Part shown: positions 1 to 10,663 of the stretch, one piece after another
How the letters are laid out: every line of letters starts with the position of its first letter
How positions within the stretch are numbered: position 1 is the first letter of the stretch
Assembly: GCA_013368315.1 (NCBI GenBank)
Contig: JAACJM010000158.1
Location: 1 to 64,000, forward strand
Origin: Tetrapyrgos nigripes
Taxonomy: Eukaryota > Basidiomycota > Agaricomycetes > Agaricales > Campanellaceae
DNA: 64,000 nucleotides
Reading direction: 5' to 3'
Translations under genes and position numbers: made by a program
The notes under the pieces: generated by a model
Told to the model about the DNA's origin: nothing
The model's input: only the letters and a program-made list of their open reading frames with translations
The model's database searches: none

Positions 1-456
1 CCAACATACAGCAACAGGAGACGACTCCTTCTGCACTTGCTCAACTGAAGTGTTGGAAGCTGATGAATGATAGTTATAAGCAAGAAGAGCCAGAGATAAA
101 GAGAGGAGAAGAGGAAAAGGAAGAGGGCCGGTCAGTGGGTGATGATAATGAAAGAAGAGGGCCGGTCAATGGGTGATGATAACGTGGTGTCGAATCACTC
201 GAAACGAAACGAGTTACTGGTGTCCCAAAAGTACTAGAGGCTCATAAATGATAGTTACAAGTGGACAGAGCCAGAGATGAAAAAGGAGAGGAGGGATGGA
301 AAGAGGGCCAGTGAGTGGGTGATGGTAAAAAAGGAATGCGCCGCGTGGATACCACACTGCGATTTCTTCGCTTTGGACTTAAGCTTGGTTTTGAGGAGTG
401 GATTTAGCATCAGTATAAAATAAAGAAGTACATTGGAATAGAAGTATCTTGACGTT
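1..456 (-). repeat. Dispersed repeat R1, copy a
   Basis: Read on the minus strand, this follows directly after the stop codon of the gene ending at 457. It carries two roughly 150-bp related units, each with a 'cccactgaccggccctctt'-like block, a 'ctggctct' block and an 'aactatcatt' block. It ends at position 1 in a piece resembling a coiled-coil exon followed by a GTATGTTGGG splice donor. Other copies lie near 39.4, 50.3 and 61.8 kb. It extends beyond the left window edge, so its full length is unknown. It reads as the 3' untranslated part of a multiplied gene unit rather than an element with recognisable ends. Confidence 0.8.
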
Positions 457-3400
457 CTAGTTAAGATTGACACCATTGTATGGGTCAAAGTCCCCCCAGT
501 CAAATACATTAATGTCTCTTTTGCTCAAATCAAGATCCTCCTTCTCGAACTCCTGCAATCCTACCAGGTACTCTGGTTTGTAGAATGACTTTGGTAGATG
601 CCGCGGAGGCTTCTTCACCACAATTTTGGCGTTGGGATGTCGTATCCTGTCCAAACGATTGGTTCTTCCTATCTGTGTAAAAACCGCTCTCTCCATCCCA
701 GGTGCTTTATCAACTACCTGAAGCAATGGAATGAAGGAGTCGGCTCACCAGTTAATTCGCAAGACCTTCTTGACCTGTCGGTAGGTCTGGAAGTTGCCAA
801 TCATCGCAGGTTCTGTGCCATCTTCCTCATCCGACATGCCATCTGGTCTGAGTTTGCTGATGACCTCAAGCACGTAGCTCCAGAATTTTACGCCCATCTC
901 GCTGCGCAACTCCCTTTGATACCGCATCATCACGGCGGCTACAGAAGAGCGAACATCGAATTTCTGAGCGATTTATGAGAACAAAAGGATGGAAAACAAA
1001 TTAAGGACGACTCACTGCATGGCGTATGTTGTGCTTCGCGCTCCTCTTGGTGACCCGCTTGCGCTCATCACTCAGACGAATTATGATCTGCTCGAAAGTC
1101 TCGTCTCCCCGTGCACGAGCATTGATGATGTCACGGGCAACAACCATGAGACGAGTGCGGATGAGGGCTTTCCACTTCGCCAGATCATCCATTCCCCCAA
1201 GATGATTATCCTTGCATCTAGACGCTATACAAACTCCCTCCTTGGCAATCATGGAAATGAGAGCCTTGTTCCAGTCTGATCCGACAATCACTGTAGTCTA
1301 TCCTCGTATTTCTGCGCTTCAGTCCGAACCTGTCTGGGTCCTGTTGAAATTGGGCAAGTCTTTCATCAGAAACCTGGTCTCGAGCCCACAATTGGTAGCT
1401 TTGTTTGGCATGAAGGGCCTCTTGCAAGAGCTCTCGTGCCAAACTCTGTGAGAATCACTGAGTGTGTGAAAAGAACAAATGGATACGAGCACTCACGTTC
1501 AAGTTATTCTTCACCAGGCGTGGAGCATAGCTCTTGTGAGTCCGGTTCCTATCCCATCTGTCCCGCACCCGATGATCGTCCTTCTCTCTCAAGTTTTCAT
1601 CGTCAGAGAGGTAGCCTTCGTTGAATGCATCCTCGGGATCGTCGCCACCCTCAACTTCACTATCACCACCGCCACCACCACCTCCACCACCACCTCCACC
1701 TCCACCTCTTCCCTCCCCGTCCTCGTCCTCATCATCAGTGTCATCCTCGCTGTCATGCGAGCTCATTGAATATCTTCTACGACGAGAGTTTCTGACCTGT
1801 ATTAATGGTCAGAAAAAAGCAGTCAAAATCTAGAAGTAGAGACAAATACAAAAGGCGAAGACTGCTTGTTGTCCTTGGGTTTCTTTGAGGTATTCCCTCT
1901 TGATGAAGGAGGATGAGTGAAAGTTTGAGGCGTTGGTCCAGTACTTCCAGTTCCAGGGTTCTGCACCATTTCAGTACCACAAGGACGAGTAATTGTGAAG
2001 GACGTACCGATGGTGGAGGGAAAGAGTAATTAAACCTCTGCTTTTTCAGGTACTGCAGCTCTGCAGTAACGTCCGCTCCCTTCAAAGTATGACGAAGGCC
2101 ACCGAAACTGAAAAGACCCTCGAAGCGTGGGTTGCCAGCGCTGTCAGCGTCATCACCTCCATTTCTGGCAGCACCACCACCTCCAGTTCTGGCAGCGCCA
2201 TCACCTCCATCACCTCTGTTTCTGGCAGCACCACCACCTCCAGCGCGATCATCTTCATTTTGTGGATTTGCCTCAATAAGATGATAAGTTGAGGATCAGG
2301 AAAAAAACGCCCACAACTCACTGTCTCGCGTAGGTCGATGAGTTCGGCTTCCTTCTGAGCAAGCAGAGTATCTTTTTCCGTAATGATCTCTCGCTGCGTC
2401 TGAATATTCGCCTGCCAACGAAATGCTATGCTATGAGACCGACCACTAGACGATAGTATCAATTACTTACCTTAAGGAAATCAATGACCTTGTTTGCCTT
2501 GTCCCCCTCCTGATTGAACTTGTGTTTCCACTGCTCTACCTGTCACTCATTCTCCTGGTTGGCCTGCTTCTTCTTCTTATACTTGTCAGCTAATTGGGCA
2601 ATACTGTCCTCTAGTGTTTGCCTCTCAGCCTGAAAAGAACAACATGTTGAGTATCACCCATCAGTGAGAATAAATGTATTGAACCGACCTGCCATGCTGT
2701 CTGTTCCTTGGAGAGTTCTTCGAGCTGATTCTTGATGTTCAAAACCTCCTTCAGAATGACAGAACGAAATTAGCGAGATGCTATCGGCAAGAGAGAGACC
2801 CAACATACAGCATCGGAAGGAAGACTCTCCTCCTTCTTCAACTGCTCAATCTCTGCCTCTAGTTTCTTGGTTTTCGTTCTGAGCTCCTTTTGTAAATTTT
2901 CGAAATCAGACTTGAGTTTCTTCTTCTGTTCCGATATCTGGGCTGCCGACTCGAGATTCTTCTTCTGGGTTCGCAGTTCATCAACGATCATCTTGAGATT
3001 CTCCTTGCCCTTCTTTGCCTCGTCCCTTTCCTTCTCTGCCTCATCCCTTTCCTTCTCTGCCTTGTCCCTTCCCTTCTCTGCCTCGTCCTTTTCCTTCTCT
3101 GCCTTCTCCTTGTCACTTTTCATCCAATTCCTCTCTCTTTCTGCTTTCTCCTGTTCTCTCTGCGCCCTCTCCCTTTCTTTCACTGCCTTTCCCTTTTCGT
3201 TCGTCACTGTCTACTTCTCATTCAAAGCGATGTCCCTATCTGACTCTGCCTTCTCCTTCTCTGTCTTCAGCTCCCTGAGCGTGGTCTTCAGTTTTTCGTT
3301 TTCTTTTTCCAGCTTTGCCTTGTCGTTCTCCGACTTCTCATGTAGTTTCTCGTTTACCGTAGAGAGCCGCTGGTTCTCCATTTCCGTTTCCTGCTGTTTT

Positions 3401-6291
3401 TGTCGGAGCTGTGCAATTTCCGCCTGTAATTGGACTGAGAGCTGCATTTAATTTTCAGGACGGACATATATACATACCGTGAGCTCGTCGTTTTCCTTAT
3501 CCAGGCGTTTCTCTTCCACGTCATGTTCCTGTGAAGGTTCATTAATGTTAAGAATACGATTTGTTCCATTCGTTATGAACATACCTCCCATTCCTTCTCG
3601 TTTTCTTCCTGATTTCAAACTTTAGTAATCTGGGAGATTGGAACGATGCTCACGTTTAATTTATCCACCATACTGTTTAACCGGTCAACCTCCTCGTTCA
3701 AACCGACGATAGTCTCTTCAGAATGCTGACGATAATGGTCAAAGTCAAGCAGCGGTTCAATTTCTCATATGACAACTTACTCCATGGGTTAGCCTGGATA
3801 CCCGTAAATCGTTCTCGAGATCGGTGATCCTTGCCTTAAGTTCATTCATTGTGACGTCTTCGTCAGCACGTAGGTCGGCATCAATCTAGTATCTTCATTG
3901 TCAGTAACTGTGTAGCTTAGCTGAGAATCGCAGAAAGAAAGCTACCTCCATCAGTTCTTTATCCTCATTTGCTTTCATGAGATCGTCCTTCAGCTTATCC
4001 ATTGCTGCTTCCACTTCCTTGAGATCATCCAGTAGCTTGTCCTTCTCCTCTCGCAACTTCGCAAGGTCAGCTTTCAGGCCGTCTCTCTCTTCTTGTGTCT
4101 TCTTAAGATCATCTTGCGCCCTGGCCTAAGGAAAACATGACTAATGGACCCAAGTTGCGGAGAAAACCTGACTTACCTCTGACTGACGGAGCGAAGAATT
4201 GAGTGATTTGAGTTTCGATTTTTCTGACTGTAGAGCACCGATAAAGAATTCTTACACGCAAGTCGACTGTCTCCTTCTGTAGAGTATCCTTGTTTTGCTG
4301 CAACAGTTTCTTTTCATCTTGCGCCTTTGTATGAAGACCTTGTACTTTGGCGAGCTCCTCTTTCGCATTCTTAGAATCGAGCTGACAAAAGCAATGACTG
4401 TAGTGTACAAGTCATTCCAGATGGGCTAACTTACCTCTGACTGACGAGCATTTCCTATCGCCTCCGTACGATCTTTCTCAAGCGCAGTTAAGCGCAATTT
4501 GTGGCTAGATAGAGAGGTCTGGAGAATATATTAATAGCAACGAATTGCCTAGTCTGCTTGATACTTACCTGCAACCCATCTCTGTCCTTGGTTACAGAGC
4601 CTATATTCTCCCGTAGCGTGTCATTGGCCTCTCGCAGCTTCTTCTTTTCATCCCGCAAATTGTTGAAACCCCCTTGTACACGGTCTCTCTCCTCCAGCAG
4701 TTTGCTTTTCTCCTCTTTTGCAGCAGCAAGATCGGTCTTTGCACTCAGGAGATTGGCCTGGAGGTCGTGATAGATTAACATAGACTCCACGGGATATGCA
4801 CCTTACAGTACATGACTTACCGCATGCTTCTCATTCTCAGCCTTATAGCGCGCACGAAGCTCTTCAAATTCTTGTCTCTTGTTCTACAGAATCAGTCAGT
4901 AGGGCCGCTACAGACGAAGATTGTGGTCAGACGTACCTGGAGGTTAGCTGACTCCGCTTCAGTCTGCTCAGCGTTTAATTTGTACACCTTGAAATGGGGA
5001 ACAGATGAATGATGGAGGCAGGATACTGGAAGGTAATGATGAGGTACCTGAAGCTCTTGAAGCTCTTCACACAGTCCAGCGACCTCCGCTTTGAGTCTAG
5101 TCTGATGACAGGTCGATTGATAAACTTGTAACGATCAAGAACACAAGGCACTTGACGACTCACATTTTCACCTTCGTAGCTTCGGCCCGTACTAGATTCC
5201 AATTCCTCGCACTCCCTGAGCTGTTCCTAAGGCTCAAATATAGTCATTGAGGATGAAAAAATTCATAGAAGACATACATCGAGTTTATCGATTTTTAACT
5301 GATCTGTTCTTCTTGCAAGGGTGATTTTTTCTTCCTATCGGCGAGCTGGAAAAATATGAAGATTTGTAGAAATGTTCCGAATATATGATACATACCTTGC
5401 TCTTCAATTCTTGCTCCTTCTGATATCGGTTGATATGGTCTTCAAGATCTTTGTACTGGTCCTGTAGGAGACGAGAAAGCTCATGATCAGCGTCAAAAAG
5501 CGAACAAGATGTCTTACCTCGATTTTCCTTTTCTGTGCCTGTTCAGAATAAGGCAGAAATGGCGAGGGAAGTTGAAAATGAGACCTTATAGAGATGGACA
5601 ACGACTCACTTCAGCTTGATCCAATTGCTGTTGCCAGGACTCTTGCTGTAACTGAACCCATTGTCATAGTATCGTCATCAGACAGCAAACGGACGGTAGG
5701 CAAATGTCCTACCTCCATGGTCTTTTGCGTGGCCTCAAGTCGCTCCGCAGCTCACCTCTGGGATTCAATCTGGTCGCTCTGACGTAAATTGGTCGCCTGC
5801 AAATGCATCAGTTCCAAGCCCGAAGCTAAAAAGTAAGACGACGGCGCACGTCTAATTCGCGAACTTTCTTTTTATACTCTTCCAACTTAACCTCCTAATA
5901 ACGTTATGAATGAACAGACAAGAACGGGGAATAAAAGACACACCAGCTTCTGAAAGTTCTGAAGGTGTGCTTCACTCATTGTTGTCCGCGAATAATGTTG
6001 ACCATCGTCCATTTCGACGCGTCGGGACTTCACGATCGCATCGTCATTTCCTGGAGTGTCATTCTTCTGCTCGGTCTCAGCCAGTTCGCAGTTTGAGAAT
6101 GAAAATAACAAATACATCCAGGAAAACCTCACCAATGTCCTTCCTCTTTTCATTCCCCTTTGAGGCTCCGATACCGACGACGAATCTTCCCCAGCCACAT
6201 TCATCGGCACATCATCTCCAATCGCATCTAACATCCTTTCATCCTCCAAGCCTACCTCTTTGTTCGGTCGGTCATCTGCCGAAGAATTCAT
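457..6291 (-). pseudogene. Decayed multi-exon coiled-coil / DGMSDEE-family gene (gene A)
   Basis: A long multi-exon gene starting at ATG 6289-6291 (first exon 6133-6291, donor GTGAGG). The N-terminus is acidic and is followed by many short exons encoding a near-continuous coiled coil (KEKAEKEKDEAEK repeats around 2.8-3.2 kb). Then come a Gly/Ala/Arg-rich repeat (about 2.1-2.26 kb), a polyglycine run (about 1.68-1.71 kb) and a C-terminal domain with the motif FWSYVLEVISKLRPDGMSDEED and the ending NVFDWGDFDPYNG. DGMSDEE proteins are an expanded Agaricomycete family of unknown function, possibly mobile-element linked. The gene is broken by in-frame TGA at 745-747, 2543-2545 and 5752-5754, TAG at 3211-3213 and a frameshift near 1,240-1,310. 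The paralogue at 61.5 kb has CGA where this copy has TGA at 745-747. Exon borders inside the coiled coil are approximate. Confidence 0.75.
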
Positions 6292-6847
6292 GGACAGTCG
6301 TGCGACGTATACTGTCTTTGCCGGTTATGACGAGTGTAAGATGCCTATTGTGAAGGTGCCAGGGAGGGTGGAGGGTTACTGCGATTCCTTTCAAGAGATA
6401 ATGGTGTCACGAGAGTTCGGAATGTACAAAGACTGCCAGTCGGACATACAGTAACAGTACAAAGAAAGCATGACGAATGGGGTAACAAAACGAGTTGCCG
6501 GTGCTTTGAGAAGGGTTATTCTTGATGATCGCAGAGTTGCGGGGTGTCATAGCCTGCATCCTCTCCTGGTCCTGTACGAGGGTGCAATACGAGCGCGGCG
6601 TTGTACTTGGTTGAGTAACTTTGAGTTCAACGTAGACTAGTCCAACGCGCCGGCAGGCACTGGCATTTTCACATGTACACGTGCACTCAAAGCGGGCTTC
6701 CCTTTTTCCGACTCTAACAATACGAGCTTTGGACTACCCAATGACTCCCTTTATGCCTTTCAGGAGCCACCTAATGACAGCCACTCTGCAAGCTATAAGG
6801 ACTAGGCTCAATAATTTGGACCACACCACCGACTTTGCCTACTCAAT
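6292..6847. other. Intergenic, divergent promoter region
   Basis: This lies between two divergently read genes (minus-strand gene A, plus-strand gene at 6848) and therefore presumably holds both promoters. I see no convincing longer ORF or repeat in it. Confidence 0.4.
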
Positions 6848-7649
6848 ATGAACCTCTTCTCCAACTTGTCTAGTCGTCAACCCTTTGGCCTGACTGATTG
6901 GTCTCGCCTGGCCTTCACCCAGCAGCAGTTATCGACACCCTCTATGACTAATGACTCGTCGAGCCCTCGTGCATCCCGCTCTCCTTCACCTCATCTCCCA
7001 TCTTCTCCACCCTCGTCTCCAGGCCAGGGACTTTCTACAGGTGCTACTCCTCAAATCAATACTGGAGGTGATATTCCCGGAGCTGCAACCGTTGTCTCTG
7101 CCAAGTCCACCACCATAAAGATTCGTAAACCCCCCGGAGAGGTCGGTAGACCGGGTCGCGGGGGTTATAACCTCAGCAAGAAGCTGGGCTGGGATTCTCA
7201 AGTGTACGCTGATGTCAAGGTGCGTACCTATCTATATCACTCTAGCCTCCTCGTTTCTAAATATGTTTCTCACCTTGCTCTCACTTAGAAGTATATCAAT
7301 TCCCTCTGCAAGAAATACCTCGACACCACACGCCCTCTTACTGAACAGGATTTGGCGAACGTGGAACTACTCCGGAGGAAGGTGTGTTTTTATCTGGTCT
7401 ACTAGCACCGTTATGTATACTGACCCTTGTCAACTCTAGGCTCGGACTAAGTACCCTCAGCTGACTCATTATGAGGATGAATGGGCTACTGATGATTTCG
7501 TGCGGAGTCATCTCAAGTACAGGAAGAGTCGTTTGCTGACAGAGCAGTTGAAGCGAGAGAACAAGGCTTTGCGAGTTGAAAACACTGGCTTGATAAACTC
7601 CGCTTCTGAGCGGCCTAACAATAGAAGGAGGCAGAGGGGTAGTATGTAA
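6848..7649 (+). CDS. Orphan-family protein with PGRGGYNL motif
   Basis: Three exons, 6848-7219, 7289-7381 and 7440-7649, with introns of 69 and 58 nt; all exons join in frame to about 225 residues. The first 85 residues are Ser/Pro-rich and likely disordered. The conserved part has EVGRPGRGGYNLSKKLGW, then KYLDTTRPLTEQD, KYPQLTHYEDEWATDDFVRSHLKYRKSR and a short coiled coil. The pattern 'GRPxxGGYNL - W - KxxDTxxxxxxQD - FPxLxxYExxWxxxDxxxxxLK' is one I recognise as a multi-copy Agaricomycete family of unknown function. No stops or frameshifts are visible, so it may be expressed. No catalytic motif is apparent. Confidence 0.7.
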
Positions 7650-8314
7650 CAACATAACAAGAAGTTTATATTAGTCTTTTCCGTCTTTCACAGATATGCA
7701 GTACTACTTCTGAATTTATGATTCCTTCCTATCATAACACGTTCCATCAAAGGCTCTACCACTTCTTTCGAGGTGAGTATGCGCATCTTTGGGTCGGGCA
7801 CTCTTCACTACTGATAGTATATTATATACCCTCCTTGACTACAAAAGAATTGACGCCCACTCGTCGCTGTTGCTTTAAAGGCTGTCATTGACGTCGTTAT
7901 CATTGTTCTCAAGGATCTCAGAAACCTTCGCATTTTGGTATCCGTATAGGATAGGAGAGGAGATAGCATCTTCGCTGCCGTGACCTGGATTTGGTATTAC
8001 AAGTTTATTAGCCAGAGTGTAGAGTAGAAGATACAAGCGTTTCATAAGCAGTCGGAAATTAGAACGTACCAAAACATAAGTTTTGTATGAATATCAGAAC
8101 CATGCCTTCTTCCGCTGATTTATCCTCACACTCTGGATGAAGCTGAAGATCTGTAGAACGAGGGAATGTCGTAGAGTCTGTAGGTGGGTTGGAGGTGGGC
8201 CTGTCAGTGGGTCGTGATGAGATAACCTTTGCTTCTCCGAGTTATCCCCGATATACATATCTTCAGGACAAATCTTTGATTCCCCTATCCCTGACACATC
8301 TACGTTATGTCATA
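7650..8314. other. Intergenic with a short R1 fragment
   Basis: No convincing gene. Around 8,195-8,225 a short stretch read on the minus strand resembles the 'gttatcatcacccactgaccgg' block of repeat R1, so this may be a highly diverged R1 fragment. Confidence 0.4.
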
Positions 8315-9999
8315 ATGTCAGCTTATCGCGCTTTCCTAGAGCGGAATCTGACAGATACAAGCGTCAGTGGACCGCACACTCGCCAGCCTCGTTCTTCGTC
8401 ATCTGCTTCGTTTTATGAGGGACTACGCAACAATGACAGCAATTTGGACGTCGACGTTATGGCCACGACCGTCCTCAATCCTCCAGTTCCTATTCCTGAG
8501 CGGCCCGACATGGTACAGGAGATTTCCCGACGTATTTTACTCGCAGCAGTGAGTGCTACTGATCACCTCTTGCTGGAGTCATATCCTTATTTGTTATTTT
8601 AGGTACGAGATGCAATGCCGGAAGGCCCAGTTCCCCTGAGTCATGATCGTGATAATTGGGGAGAAATCTTATGGGAATCTGTGATGATCCCCGATGAACA
8701 AGGTTTCCTGCACCCGTTTGGCGATCCAAAAACCGTAAACATGGCAACGACCAAGGCGTACGGCCAAGCCTCCGCTTTGAGGGATCACGTAGTACAAAGC
8801 CAGGAGAAACTAGCTACTCTCCCCTGCTCAAACGTCGAGACAACTATCACTACTTTGGCCGACATCGAAGACGCGATACGTCATGTTGAAGGATCTCTCG
8901 GCGGCATTAAGCGGGCGAAAGAAGTCGAGTCGGTTGCTGAGGTGTTGAATGAGTGCAGACTTCGTTTACGATTGCTCAAGATTGGTGTGGAGAAGTGGCG
9001 GAAGGAATACCCAAACATATCCCCAGAGAGGATAAGCAACGGTGTGTACATTTTAAATGGCCTAAACTACTACATTACTAACATGCCTATGCAGAACATA
9101 TGTTCCTTAATCCGAGCTCAGGGCGACACACACCCACCCTACTCGCATACACTATTGCCTTGGCTGGCCGGGTATTTTTGGGCTCTTCAATGGCCGCTAC
9201 CAGGTTCCTGCTCAAATCCCTGAAGATTTTTGGCTACTCCTTGGCTTTACTCGCTGGAGGCCCTAATCTCCAACAGCTGCGAGCACTAGAAGATATTCCA
9301 GATAGTACCGTTACTCTGGAGGCAAGGCTCAACCTTGGAGTCGACTCGGTTCCCTACGCTGTTTGTCCAACTTGCAGCTGCACTTACCCACCAGACCATT
9401 CCAATGACCCCTCCGAACCGCATTACCCCAAATCGTGTACCTATCGTCTCGTAGGAGACAACGACCCTTGTGGCTCCGATATCCTAAACTCGGATGGGAA
9501 GCCCATCACACTCTATCATTACTACCCCTTTTCCCAATGGTTTGCGCGATTCCTCACTCTTCCCGGTATCGAAGACGAAGGCGATAGGTTCTGTGAATTT
9601 ATCCAGTGGAACCAAGACGTACCTGAAACAAAATCGTCATTTCGAGATGGTTCTTTCGTCCGACACTTCCGATCATATACTGGAGAGCTATTTGCTGCAG
9701 GAGGAGGTGGTAAGGAGGGACAAGGGAGATTTTTTTTCAAGCTTCATGCAGACTTCTTCAATCTTCAGGGCCTTCGCCAAGGGAAACGGACAAATTCGAG
9801 TGGCATGATGGCCATGACGTGTCTCAACCTGCCCCTTCACCTAGCCAACGATCCAGCATATATCTACATCCCTGGTATCATACAAGGTCCCAAGGAACCA
9901 GATGGTAAGATAGTGGCTCATAACCACTATCTGAGGCCGCTCATTACTGAGTTGGAGACAGGATACTGTCGCGGATTCCAGCCATATGCTACTCATCGG

Positions 10000-10368
10000 T
10001 GTTGAATTGGCGCATTCAGTTGCAGCCATCAACGTATTATATATAGAACAATAGTAGTAGTTATATATAGAACAATAAGATTATATAGACAATAAAGTGT
10101 AGTACTACAATAGTGTACGAAACCAGCATTGTTCTATCCAGTACAATAGAATCTTATTGTTACTCTAGTATTAGTTTACATGTATTTGTACCTCCTAAAA
10201 GGTATATAAGGACTGGTAGATAGTCCTTCTAATAATAAGTTTTTACACTTAACCCACATCGCTCAATAAGCCTCTAACTAGCCTTACAAGCTATCTTTTA
10301 CCCCAGGTAAGTAGCGTAGTTGCCACTGCGTTTAGTAGTGTACAGAGCCGTACCATGCCTGCTTAACA
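10000..10368 (+). repeat. 5' LTR of the copia element
   Basis: 369 bp, begins TG and ends CA. It contains a TATATAA box at about 10,202-10,208 that is a plausible U3 promoter, with the transcript start expected a few tens of bases downstream. It matches 16695-17063 base for base as far as I can read. Confidence 0.95.
10201..10209 (+). promoter_or_regulatory. TATA box in the 5' LTR
   Basis: GTATATAAG in the LTR about 160 bp before its 3' end, in the position expected for the U3 promoter that drives the element's genomic RNA. The same box is repeated in the 3' LTR. Confidence 0.6.
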
Positions 10369-10380
10369 GGTTATGGGCCC
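10369..10380 (+). other. Primer-binding site (initiator tRNA anticodon arm type)
   Basis: GGTTATGGGCCC lies immediately after the 5' LTR. It pairs with the anticodon arm GGGCUCAUAACC of initiator tRNA-Met with one G-U wobble. This internal (half-tRNA) priming is known from Drosophila copia and yeast Ty5, unlike 3'-CCA priming. Confidence 0.75.
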
Positions 10381-10663
10381 CGAAGGCCCTTGGGAGCGCC
10401 TTCAATGGCTGCAAACCATAGACTTCGCATACTACCTGGATGGCGCCCTTGTGGCAGCCTGCGTCGCCTTTCATGGCTTGACGATATGTCCAACAGCGCA
10501 GGACTTATGTCCAGCTGCAGTTGTTGACAATCTAGGGGAGTAGTCACTGTCATGGCGCGTTCATCGCTGCCTCTCTTCACTTTCGCATGGCGCATTTAAT
10601 GCTGCCTTCTTATTCTGCATATGGATAGATGCTGACAGTTGACTTCCCCAGATATTATCAAAG

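Noticed and set aside
850..870. GTCATCAGCAAACTC inside gene A equals the left border of element X copy B
   Set aside because: In gene A this is ordinary coding sequence (VISKL before RPDGMSDEE) without a hairpin or motif array beside it. A 15-base match is striking, but I treat it as chance because no X sequence follows.
598..978. Plus-strand open frame over the end of gene A
   Set aside because: It is a shadow of the minus-strand coding exon, which has the recognisable family motifs.
2867..3451. 194-codon Ser/Phe-rich plus-strand open frame
   Set aside because: It is the antisense of the Lys/Glu-rich coiled coil of gene A; the apparent hydrophobic protein is an artefact.
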